Shown: positions 1 through 5,812 of the stretch, one piece after another
How the letters are laid out: each line of letters starts with the position of its first letter
How positions within the stretch are numbered: position 1 is the first letter of the stretch
NCBI GenBank assembly: GCA_020627425.1
Contig: JAHKXX010000111.1
Coordinates: 1-10,436, forward strand
Source of the DNA: a bacterium
GTDB taxonomy: Bacteria > Bacillota > Clostridia > Oscillospirales > Acutalibacteraceae
DNA length: 10,436 nt
Reading direction: 5' to 3'
Made by a program: the position numbers and the translations under genes
The notes under the pieces: generated by a model
The model's input: only the letters and a program-made list of their open reading frames with translations
The model's database searches: none
What the model was told of the DNA's origin: nothing

Positions 1-598
1 CAAGCTTCTCAAGATCCTTGGAATCTATATCGTTCTTTATTTCGTTTACAAGAGCAATATCCGTCTCGTTGATATTGATAACGAAGTCCTTGGACTTGTC
101 GGGGAACAGATTCTGGATCACATCGTACGCGGAAATATCTGTTTTGGATGATATTTTTATAAGCATACAAACTCTTGTAACATCCGAATTGAATCTCAGC
201 TCTCTTGACTTAAGATAAATATCACCCGGTAGAATGTTATCAAGAATTACGTTCTTTATAAAGTTACCTCTGTCATACTTCTCATCATAATACTGCTTTA
301 TGCTGCCCAGAGAAATAGCAAGTATAGCGGCATATTTCTGTGCGGCATAGTCATTACCGGCTACGAATACCGCATATTCGCTTCTCGGTTTGTTGCCGAA
401 AGACTTATATGTATAGCCGTTAAGCACAAACGGGGCTGCCGAGGTCAGCATTTCGGATGTGATATGTTCATTTACCTCCCCGATTTTTTGTAGCTCACTG
501 CAAGCTATTACAACAGATGTTTCGTCGATGACGCCTATGGTTCTGTCTATGGTGTCGCGCATCTGGTGTATAACTCCCTGAAATAGTCTGTTAGACAT
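1..598 (-). CDS. CdaR-type transcriptional regulator, sugar-diacid-recognition family (partial, C-terminus off window)
   Basis: About 199 codons are visible, read leftward from ATG at 598-596, and the frame is still open at base 1. The start has a ribosome site (AGGGA, 610-606) seven bases upstream. The N-terminal ~125 residues (MSNRLFQGVIHQMRDTIDRT..., then IGVIDETSVVIACSELQKIG) resemble the putative sugar-diacid recognition domain of CdaR-like proteins. From about residue 135 (ELRFNSDVTRVCMLIKIS) the GGDEF-like middle domain of that family seems to begin. The expected PucR/CdaR-type C-terminal helix-turn-helix would lie beyond the window, so DNA binding is inferred from family architecture and not seen. 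Family members in Escherichia coli control glucarate/glycerate use, but clostridial versions are numerous and their ligands are mostly unknown. No transport or catabolic gene lies on the visible side to suggest a ligand. It is separated from map, on the same strand, by a terminator and a 180-base AT-rich gap, so it is probably its own transcription unit. Confidence 0.8.
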   Translation of the reverse strand, partial: MSNRLFQGVIHQMRDTIDRTIGVIDETSVVIACSELQKIGEVNEHITSEMLTSAAPFVLNGYTYKSFGNKPRSEYAVFVAGNDYAAQKYAAILAISLGSIKQYYDEKYDRGNFIKNVILDNILPGDIYLKSRELRFNSDVTRVCMLIKISSKTDISAYDVIQNLFPDKSKDFVININETDIALVNEIKNDIDSKDLEKL

Positions 599-642
599 AT
601 AATATTCCCTCGCTTTGAATTGAATTTGATATTTTTCAAAAG

Positions 643-662
643 TATTGATACATAAATCAATA
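643..662. promoter_or_regulatory. Perfect 7+7 dyad near the regulator's presumed transcription start (possible operator)
   Basis: TATTGAT (643-649) and ATCAATA (656-662) form a perfect inverted repeat around a 6-base spacer. It lies just downstream of the presumed transcription start of the CdaR-type gene, where an autoregulatory operator would fit. A second shorter dyad (TTTGA 625-629, TCAAA 636-640) follows. AT-rich DNA gives such dyads by chance, so this is suggestive only. Confidence 0.35.
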
Positions 663-673
663 GTCCTATATAC

Positions 674-702
674 ATTTTACACAAATTAAAAACAAAATGC
701 AA
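674..702 (-). promoter_or_regulatory. Possible promoter of the CdaR-type regulator
   Basis: Read on the minus strand, TTGCAT (702-697) and TAAAAT (679-674) are separated by 17 bases, which would start transcription near 667, about 70 bases before the ATG. The -10 is good and the -35 is poor. The region is very AT-rich, so a chance match is possible. Confidence 0.35.
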
Positions 703-777
703 CACTTTTGACAAATTTTTATTGAAAATTTCTTCATATCAAAAAGAAAAACTATATACTATCACAGTTATGGCTGC

Positions 778-825
778 AAAAACAACACCGGTAAAGCAAG
801 GGCTTTAAAGCCTTTGCCTTACCGG
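778..825 (-). terminator. Rho-independent terminator of map
   Basis: A long imperfect palindrome spans 788-825 (arms CCGGTAA...TTACCGG, with inner GGCTTT/AAAGCC and two isolated mismatches). Read in the map direction it is followed by TGTTG and then a run of five T (782-778). It begins seven bases after the map TGA stop, which makes a convincing intrinsic terminator for that gene. Confidence 0.85.
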
Positions 826-831
826 CATTTC

Positions 832-1707
832 TCAGTATGATAAAACCTCGTGTCCGTCCTCTGTAACCAGTACCATAATTTCCCACTGAGCAGAAGGCAG
901 CTTATCCTTTGTGGATACGGTCCATCCGTCGTTTTTATCTACAATAAATTTATCGGTTCCCATATTTACCATAGGCTCTATAGTAAAGATCATTCCCGGA
1001 ACGAGCAGCATCTCTTCTCCGGCATTAGAAACGTAGCTTACCCACGGATCCTCGTGAAACTCAAGACCTACACCGTGTCCGCCGATCTCGCGGACGACCT
1101 TATAGCCGTTCTTCTCGGCGTGTTCGTGTACTACCTGTGCCATATCTCCGAGAAAAGTCCATGGTTTTACCATTTCGAGTCCTTTTTCCACACATTCCTT
1201 TGTGACCTGTACCAGCTTCTTTTTTTCATCGCTTACATTTCCTATACAGAACATTCTTGACGAGTCGGAAAAATAGCCGTTATATATAGTCGATGCATCT
1301 ACATTGATTATATCTCCGTCTTTTATCACAACCTTATCTGAGGGGATACCGTGGCACACGACTTCGTTGATAGATGTACAAACACTTTTAGGAAAGCCTT
1401 CATAATTAAGAGGTGCCGGGATACCGCCCATCTCTGTAGTCTTATCATAAACTATCCTATCTATTTCCTCGGTTGTCATACCTGCCTGTATTTTTTCTGC
1501 GACCAGATCAAGGACAGCAATATTTATCTTACAGCTTTCCTTTATTCTTTCTATCTGTGCCGGTGTTTTTATAATACTGTGATCCGGCACCTCGTGTCCC
1601 AGACTTGCAAAGTAAGATATCCTACTATCAAATTCCTCGTGACACTTCTTATATTTTTTACCGCTTCCGCACCAGCACGGATCATTTCTTCCGATTTTCC
1701 TGCTCAT
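832..1707 (-). CDS. map: Type I methionine aminopeptidase with N-terminal SEC-C zinc motif
   Basis: This cytosolic metalloprotease removes the initiator Met from nascent proteins. The 291-residue product has an N-terminal SEC-C-like motif (residues 7-23: RNDPCWCGSGKKYKKCH, with C11, C13, C22 and H/C-type zinc ligands), then the pita-bread peptidase domain from about residue 45. The expected metal ligands are all present: D137 (NVDAS), D148 (FSDSS), H211 (GGHGVG), E244 (FTIEP) and E276 (SAQWE), plus the substrate-site H119 (CHGIP). The frame is open three codons further, to ATG at 1716, but AGAAGGG (1723-1717) would then touch the start codon. From ATG at 1707 its spacing is nine bases, so I choose 1707. 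The SEC-C extension is common in clostridial MetAPs and probably helps ribosome or protein docking (family-level inference). It is monocistronic, with its own promoter and terminator, unlike the common secY-adk-map arrangement. Confidence 0.95.
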   Translation of the reverse strand: MSRKIGRNDPCWCGSGKKYKKCHEEFDSRISYFASLGHEVPDHSIIKTPAQIERIKESCKINIAVLDLVAEKIQAGMTTEEIDRIVYDKTTEMGGIPAPLNYEGFPKSVCTSINEVVCHGIPSDKVVIKDGDIINVDASTIYNGYFSDSSRMFCIGNVSDEKKKLVQVTKECVEKGLEMVKPWTFLGDMAQVVHEHAEKNGYKVVREIGGHGVGLEFHEDPWVSYVSNAGEEMLLVPGMIFTIEPMVNMGTDKFIVDKNDGWTVSTKDKLPSAQWEIMVLVTEDGHEVLSY

Positions 1708-1739
1708 TATTATCATCCCTTCTCTCTTCTACTATCCCT

Positions 1740-1767
1740 ATTATACTCCTAAAAACCAAAATTGCAA
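1740..1767 (-). promoter_or_regulatory. Sigma-A promoter of map
   Basis: On the minus strand TTGCAA (1767-1762) and a perfect TATAAT (1745-1740) are 16 bases apart. Transcription would start near 1733, leaving a ~25-base leader that carries the AGAAGGG ribosome site. The -35 box sits directly against the outer end of repeat copy A (first hairpin 1771-1784). Confidence 0.75.
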
Positions 1768-1933
1768 GCGGCGCGTGCTCGCGCTGAGCAATTCGCGCAC
1801 TGTAGTTAGTGTTGCCGCCTACCTTATCGGCACGCGTACGAATTGGTTTTATTGTCCCCATCCATCCGCGTCACGGCGCTCAGGGCGCCGCTCGTGCTAC
1901 TATATAGTGATAGTAAGTATATTTGTCTACTCT
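1768..1933 (+). repeat. Hairpin-rich intergenic repeat, copy A
   Basis: This ~165-base element matches copy B (2038-2203) in inverted orientation. A 22-base core (1789-1810) is identical to the reverse complement of 2162-2183, and the stretch 1846-1878 is about 88 percent identical to its partner. Three hairpins occur in order: GCGCG/CGCGC (1771-1784), TGCCG/CGGCA (1813-1832) and CGGCGC/GCGCCG (1874-1890, loop TCAGG). The distal end carries GTATATTTG (1917-1925), also found in copy B. It is GC-richer than the surrounding intergenic DNA. I see no start codon with a ribosome site for the ~60-codon frame that runs through it. It could be a small non-autonomous mobile repeat, a structured RNA or a protein-binding repeat; the sequence alone does not decide. 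Confidence 0.8.
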
Positions 1934-2037
1934 ACTCATCGTCTCCAAAAAGCAGTACAGTGAGTCTTAGTTGAATTTCTCAGAATTATTATTACTTCTT
2001 CAGTCTTCAGTAAGATTTTAAAGGTTGGTACATAAAA
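1934..2037. other. Spacer between the two inverted repeat copies
   Basis: This AT-rich segment holds no convincing gene. The only structure I see is a tandem 7-base duplication (TCTTCAG at 1997-2003 and 2004-2010). It would be the loop if copies A and B paired with each other. Confidence 0.5.
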
Positions 2038-2203
2038 CAGAATAGGCAAATATACTCGCCTTCACTCCAAAACAGCGTAAGCGGCACCCTGAGTGCCGTG
2101 ACGCGGATAGAGAGGGACAATAAACCCGGCTCGACCGCGTGCCAAGAAAGTAGTCGGCACAACTAACTACAGTGCGCGAATTGACCGCGGAGGCACTCCG
2201 CTG
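2038..2203 (-). repeat. Hairpin-rich intergenic repeat, copy B (inverted relative to A)
   Basis: Read on the minus strand this copy follows the order of copy A without large gaps: hairpin GCGGAG/CTCCGC (2201-2187), the shared 22-base core (2183-2162), hairpin GTGCC/GGCAC (2160-2139), a segment close to TTTATTGTCCC, hairpin CGGCAC/GTGCCG (2098-2082) and the GTATATTTG-like end (2055-2047). Compared with A, the third stem carries two compensating changes (G-C to A-T), and the first stem has a different sequence but the same fold. The two copies face each other across about 104 AT-rich bases. The same ~60-codon frame is open here too, but no credible translation start serves it. Confidence 0.8.
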
Positions 2204-2299
2204 TAACAAGATAAAGGTTATTATCATATGCTGTAATGAGCAAATAAATGGCTCAAACGTAAGTGAGTATGATCGCGAAAATAAAACGGAGTGAATAAT

Positions 2300-2746
2300 A
2301 TGCTATGTAATTATGATAATAATATTGATTGCGGGAGCAGAAGGACGTGCAACAATGTAATGCCGGGGCTTATGGCTCTTGTAGGAATAATAGCCGGTAT
2401 TGTTTTTACGGTGGTTACACTGCTGCTTTTTAATGCCGGACTTCTTACCCTGCCTTATGTCGGTGCCGCAGTTATGCTTGGAGTCGGCGTTGCGGCTCTT
2501 ATCACGCTGCTTGCCGCTGTGATCACCAGAGGTGAGCGTAGCCGTGCTGTCTGCGCTGTAAGACAAAACTCAGGAGGACTGTTTTTCGGAATTATCGGTA
2601 CCATTCTGTCTGGTATTCTGGCTGTTTCGGTTTTCCCGTTCGACCTTGCAGCCTTTACTCTTATAATTCTGGGAATACTTTCGTTCTGTTTTGCATTTAT
2701 GATCACAGCAATTCTGTTTACAGTGCGTTCTGCTGTTTCCGAATAA
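2300..2746 (+). CDS. Small four-helix membrane protein of unknown function
   Basis: I do not recognise this 148-residue protein. A Cys-rich polar N-terminus (MLCNYDNNIDCGSRRTCNN) is followed by two hydrophobic helices (about 21-50 and 53-75), a basic cytoplasm-like loop (TRGERSRAVCAVRQN), and two more helices (about 90-108 and 112-143). The positive loop suggests both termini may be outside, though the N-terminal arginines argue the other way, so topology is uncertain. The frame extends to a GTG at 2291, but GGAG (2288-2291) overlaps that codon and stands eight bases before ATG 2300, which I take as the start. The gene is a single unit: repeat copy B lies upstream and an intrinsic terminator follows immediately. 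I see no clear sigma-A promoter between 2204 and 2299. Three N-terminal cysteines could bind metal or form disulfides, but they do not form a known motif I can name. Confidence 0.75.
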   Translation: MLCNYDNNIDCGSRRTCNNVMPGLMALVGIIAGIVFTVVTLLLFNAGLLTLPYVGAAVMLGVGVAALITLLAAVITRGERSRAVCAVRQNSGGLFFGIIGTILSGILAVSVFPFDLAAFTLIILGILSFCFAFMITAILFTVRSAVSE

Positions 2747-2762
2747 CTCTATAACTTTTTTG

Positions 2763-2801
2763 CCTGCCGCATCTATTTTCAGCGGCAGGTATATTTTTAT
2801 G
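2763..2801 (+). terminator. Intrinsic terminator after the small membrane protein gene
   Basis: A perfect 8-base stem, CCTGCCGC (2763-2770) and GCGGCAGG (2782-2789), with an 11-base loop, is followed by TATATTTTTATG. It begins 16 bases after the stop codon. The opposite strand lacks a T run after the hairpin, so it acts rightward only. Confidence 0.8.
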
Positions 2802-2849
2802 TTATTAAGAGTTATAATTCTCTAAAAGAAAAAAATATCTGTAACTATT

Positions 2850-2858
2850 TGCTATAAT
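2850..2858 (+). promoter_or_regulatory. Extended -10 promoter for the trmB operon
   Basis: TGCTATAAT (2850-2858) is a perfect extended -10. The region where a -35 would fall (about 2830-2835) is A-rich and does not match TTGACA, which is tolerated with an extended -10. Transcription would start near 2865, giving a leader of about 55 bases. That leader contains a small hairpin (AGCCC 2875-2879, GGGCT 2886-2890) with no T run. Confidence 0.6.
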
Positions 2859-2919
2859 AAAGAGAAGTGGCAAAAGCCCCGTTAAGGGCTGTTTAAAATG
2901 AAGATAGGACTGTGTTTTT

Positions 2920-3618
2920 ATGAGAATAAGACATAAACCTTGGGCAAAGCCCGAGTTGTTTTCAAGCGATTTTTTTATACAAGATCCCGAGCAGCACAAG
3001 GGCAAGTGGCGGGAGAGCTTTAAAAAATCCCAGCCGATGTATATAGAGCTTGGCTGCGGCAAGGGCGGCTTTATAAGTCGTGCGGCACTTGACAATCCTG
3101 ATATTAATTATCTGGCTATAGATATAAAATATGAAATGCTCGGTCTTGCAAGAAGGAACGTATCAAGACTTTTTGAGGAGAATAACAGAGAGGTAGACAA
3201 TGTACTGCTTACTTCACACAATATAGAGCGTATTGATCTGATACTAAACGGAAATGACCGGACAGATAGGATCTATATTAATTTCTGTAATCCATGGCCG
3301 AGACCGAAGCATAAAAAGCGCAGGCTTACACATACCCGTCAGCTTATGAATTACAGATCCTTTTTAAAGGACGGGGGAGAGATATATTTCAAAACGGACG
3401 ATGACGGGCTTTTTAAGGAAAGTCTTGATTATTTTGCCGAATGTGGCTTCACCATTAAGTATATTACATATGATCTCCATAACAGCGGCTATGAGCCGAA
3501 TATAATGACGGAGCACGAAAAAATGTTTTCTGATGAAGGAATAAAAATCAAATTTCTTATTGCCGTAAAGACGGAGCTTCCGGAAAACAGAGGGAGTGAT
3601 AAGCTTGAAACAGAATAA
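2920..3618 (+). CDS. trmB: tRNA (guanine-N7-)-methyltransferase
   Basis: This SAM-dependent enzyme makes m7G at position 46 in the variable loop of tRNAs. The 232-residue product is full length for the family. It shows the SAM-binding motif I ELGCGKG (residues 43-49), an acidic end of strand 2 (LAIDIKYEM), the signature INFCNPWPRPKHKKRRLTH with its basic RNA-facing stretch, and a late TEHE motif (MTEHEKMFSDEG) that corresponds to the conserved TxYE region. An Asn stands where well-studied TrmB enzymes have Asp in the DPW motif (see findings). AGGA (2906-2909) lies ten bases before the ATG. The 3' end overlaps the likely TTG start of the lipoprotein by 14 bases, which implies one transcript and translational coupling. 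It appears to be the first gene of a six-gene operon reaching prmC. Confidence 0.93.
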   Translation: MRIRHKPWAKPELFSSDFFIQDPEQHKGKWRESFKKSQPMYIELGCGKGGFISRAALDNPDINYLAIDIKYEMLGLARRNVSRLFEENNREVDNVLLTSHNIERIDLILNGNDRTDRIYINFCNPWPRPKHKKRRLTHTRQLMNYRSFLKDGGEIYFKTDDDGLFKESLDYFAECGFTIKYITYDLHNSGYEPNIMTEHEKMFSDEGIKIKFLIAVKTELPENRGSDKLETE

Positions 3619-5011
3619 AAAGCCCGTTTTTTTCGTTATACTGTCAGTTTTTTGCCTGATGCTCCTTTCGGGCTGCTCCGATATAAGCTTTGGTGACAAT
3701 ACGATCCTTCGTCCGCCGAGAGCTACCGGAGACAAGGCAGAGATACAGGATATTATAAACGAGGAGGCAGGCGGCAGCTATAATCTGAAATATCCGCAAA
3801 ACGGAGAAAACCGCTCCGCAGTGATAATGAGAGAGCTTGAAAACCAGAATTTAAGCTCTGCATCCGCCGGCAACAACGGAAGTATAACCGAATATGCCGT
3901 TGCTCTGTATTCAACGGAAAACGATTCAAAGCTAAACGTATCGTTTGTTATGTGTGAGGGCGACAAGTGGAAGTGTGAGGGTACGTTTACAAACTCCGGT
4001 ACGGGTGTAGACTGTGTTACCTTTGATGATATTGACGGAAACGGTATAGATGAAATAATAATCGGCTGGAGTACCTATGATGTTAACCGAAAAATGCTGT
4101 CTGCATATTCCATAGAGAACAATACCATACAGGAGATGAAGCTTGAGGAAACGTATTCTTCCCTTGTAGTTACCGATATGACCGGAGACAACGCGGACGA
4201 TCTTGTTCTACTCAGTATAAGCTCTACAAAGTATCCCTCACAGGCAAAGATAATACAGTATTCCGGCAAGGAAAAATCCCTGATCAGCAAGGTGGACCCG
4301 CTGGAGCTTGATTCCGAGGTGACCGAGTTTTCCGGTGTCACTGCCGGAAAAATAGACAAGTCGGTAAACGGTATTGTTATAGACGGAAAGAAATCGGGCG
4401 GTACCATCAGTACCCAGATAATCTACTATGATGAGGAGCTTGGCGTACTGAAAAACCCTCTGTATGTCATCACTGACGACGGCAAGATCTCGAACGAAAC
4501 CACACGAAAGGATTCTCTTATATCCAGAGACATAGACGGAGACGGAATTATTGAGGTTCCGGTGGTAAACCCTATGTCGGCTTCTCCCGACGAGGACGTG
4601 TCAAATATCTGCAACATAACCTCGTGGAAAAAGTTTTCGTCTGATGATGAAACACTATATACTACGATGAATACTGTAGTCAACTATAACGACGGCTATT
4701 ACTTTATTATGCCGAAGGCATGGAACAACGGACTTGTCAGTACAAGAATGAACGCCGACAAGCGTCAGCTTACCTTTTATGTCTGGAATTCCGGTACGAT
4801 GACGCTTGGCGACAAGCTGCTTGTTATAACCCGTTATACGCCGGACGAGTGGCAGAATATCGACAAACGCTCTCTTATAGATCTTTCGGATCTTAACAGC
4901 GGAGTCAACGCCGTTTTTGCGGCACAGATATGTAAGACCTATGCACAGGACTCGCTGAACATAACCGAAAAAGAGGTAAAAAGCAATACCGTTGCAATCG
5001 CCAATAATTAA
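3605..5011 (+). CDS. Lipoprotein with FG-GAP/VCBS-like Asp-rich loops
   Basis: The predicted 468-residue product begins with a lipoprotein signal: basic start (KQNKK), hydrophobic stretch, and lipobox LLSGC with the lipidated Cys at residue 24. It should therefore sit on the outer face of the membrane. Three Asp-rich loops of the FG-GAP/VCBS or EF-hand-like type occur: DDIDGNGIDE (141-150), DMTGDNADD (191-199) and DIDGDGIIE (309-317). Such loops usually bind calcium and cap beta-propeller blades. I find no catalytic motif. The frame is also open from GTG 3596, but AGGGAG (3591-3596) overlaps that codon and lies eight bases before TTG 3605, so TTG is the better start. It overlaps trmB by 14 bases and ends 24 bases before the response regulator, so it is likely an accessory or sensed component of that two-component system. 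That role is inferred from position only. Confidence 0.8.
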   Translation: MKQNKKPVFFVILSVFCLMLLSGCSDISFGDNTILRPPRATGDKAEIQDIINEEAGGSYNLKYPQNGENRSAVIMRELENQNLSSASAGNNGSITEYAVALYSTENDSKLNVSFVMCEGDKWKCEGTFTNSGTGVDCVTFDDIDGNGIDEIIIGWSTYDVNRKMLSAYSIENNTIQEMKLEETYSSLVVTDMTGDNADDLVLLSISSTKYPSQAKIIQYSGKEKSLISKVDPLELDSEVTEFSGVTAGKIDKSVNGIVIDGKKSGGTISTQIIYYDEELGVLKNPLYVITDDGKISNETTRKDSLISRDIDGDGIIEVPVVNPMSASPDEDVSNICNITSWKKFSSDDETLYTTMNTVVNYNDGYYFIMPKAWNNGLVSTRMNADKRQLTFYVWNSGTMTLGDKLLVITRYTPDEWQNIDKRSLIDLSDLNSGVNAVFAAQICKTYAQDSLNITEKEVKSNTVAIANN

Positions 5012-5035
5012 ATGCAGCAGAAGGAGGTTTATCAA

Positions 5036-5737
5036 ATGAAAAATATTCTTGTAGCAGAGGACGAGACCGCCATAAGGGAGTTTATCGTCATCAATCTTGA
5101 AAGAGGCGGCTATAATGTTACAGAGGCTGAGAACGGAGCTGTAGCAATACAAAAGTATGAAGAAGCAGGCGGAGATTTCGATATAGCAATACTCGACATA
5201 ATGATGCCGGAAATAGACGGACTTCACGTATGTAAGGAGCTTAGAAAAAGAAACGGCGGACTCGGCATTATAATGCTTTCGGCAAGAACTCAGGAAATGG
5301 ACAAGGTATCTGGGCTTATGCTTGGTGCTGATGATTATATTACAAAGCCGTTCAGTCCCACCGAGCTTGTCGCAAGAGTAGATGCTCTCTACCGACGTAT
5401 AGCAAATGCTCAGGCGGGTAAGGAGAATAATTTCCGTGAAGAAATGAAATCCGGAGATTTTGTGCTCAACCTGAGAAACCATACACTTATGAAAAAAGGA
5501 AAGCTAATAGACCTTACTCAGGTCGAGTTTCAGATAATGGAATACTTTTTCTCTAACCCCGGTGTTTCGCTTGACAGAAGCGCCATACTGAAATATGTAT
5601 GGGGCGAGGCTTATGTAGGCGAGGAGAAGATAGTTGACGTTAATATAAGAAGACTCAGAATGAAGATAGAGGATACTCCCTCGGCACCAAAATACATAGT
5701 CACGGTTTGGGGTCTTGGCTATAAATGGGAGGGCTGA
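5036..5737 (+). CDS. OmpR/PhoB-type response regulator
   Basis: The 233-residue product has a receiver domain (about 1-120) and a winged-helix DNA-binding domain (about 131-230). Receiver landmarks are all present: acidic pair E8-D9 (VAEDE), phosphorylated D54 (ILDIMMPEIDG), S82 (MLSAR), K104 (TKPF). The effector half shows LTQVEFQIMEYF, the recognition-helix region VDVNIRRLRMKIED and the C-terminal wing TVWGLGYKWEG, typical of OmpR-family proteins. An upstream in-frame ATG at 5012 exists, but AAGGAGG (5021-5027) lies inside that extension, eight bases before ATG 5036, so 5036 is the start. The cognate kinase follows after 75 bases that contain a stable hairpin. It resembles PhoP/WalR-like regulators in general form, but the targets cannot be read from the sequence. 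Confidence 0.95.
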   Translation: MKNILVAEDETAIREFIVINLERGGYNVTEAENGAVAIQKYEEAGGDFDIAILDIMMPEIDGLHVCKELRKRNGGLGIIMLSARTQEMDKVSGLMLGADDYITKPFSPTELVARVDALYRRIANAQAGKENNFREEMKSGDFVLNLRNHTLMKKGKLIDLTQVEFQIMEYFFSNPGVSLDRSAILKYVWGEAYVGEEKIVDVNIRRLRMKIEDTPSAPKYIVTVWGLGYKWEG

Positions 5738-5739
5738 AA

Positions 5740-5770
5740 TATACCCTTTCCGTTTACGGCATAGGGTATA
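5740..5770 (+). promoter_or_regulatory. Nested hairpin between response regulator and kinase genes
   Basis: TATACCCT (5740-5747) and AGGGTATA (5763-5770) form a perfect 8-base outer stem. Inside it, CCGT (5750-5753) and ACGG (5756-5759) form a second stem. No T run follows, so it is not a standard terminator. It starts three bases after the response-regulator stop and ends about 30 bases before the kinase's GGGGG ribosome site. It could protect or cleave the transcript, or be a dyad binding site. Confidence 0.55.
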
Positions 5771-5812
5771 GTCTATATTAAACATACTGAAACTGAGTTT
5801 GGGGGTCAGAGC

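Noticed and set aside
850..1752. Plus-strand open frames across map (850-1260 and 1351-1752)
   Set aside because: Antisense shadows of the methionine aminopeptidase gene; the translated text shows no family motif.
1768..2203. The inverted repeats as ends of an insertion sequence
   Set aside because: The 104 bases between them hold no transposase or remnant, and I see no target-site duplication at the outer ends.
1775..2227. Two ~60-69-codon open frames in the repeats (1775-1963 plus; 2018-2227 minus), both encoding an NSRTVVS-like peptide
   Set aside because: They are the same repeat read in the same frame. Neither has a proper ribosome site, the starts and ends differ, and the paired-base changes between copies alter amino acids while keeping hairpins. 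They are best seen as by-products of a structured repeat.
2875..2895. AGCCC/GGGCT hairpin in the trmB leader as a terminator or riboswitch
   Set aside because: Only five pairs and no T run, and the leader is too short (about 55 bases) for a riboswitch aptamer of a known class.
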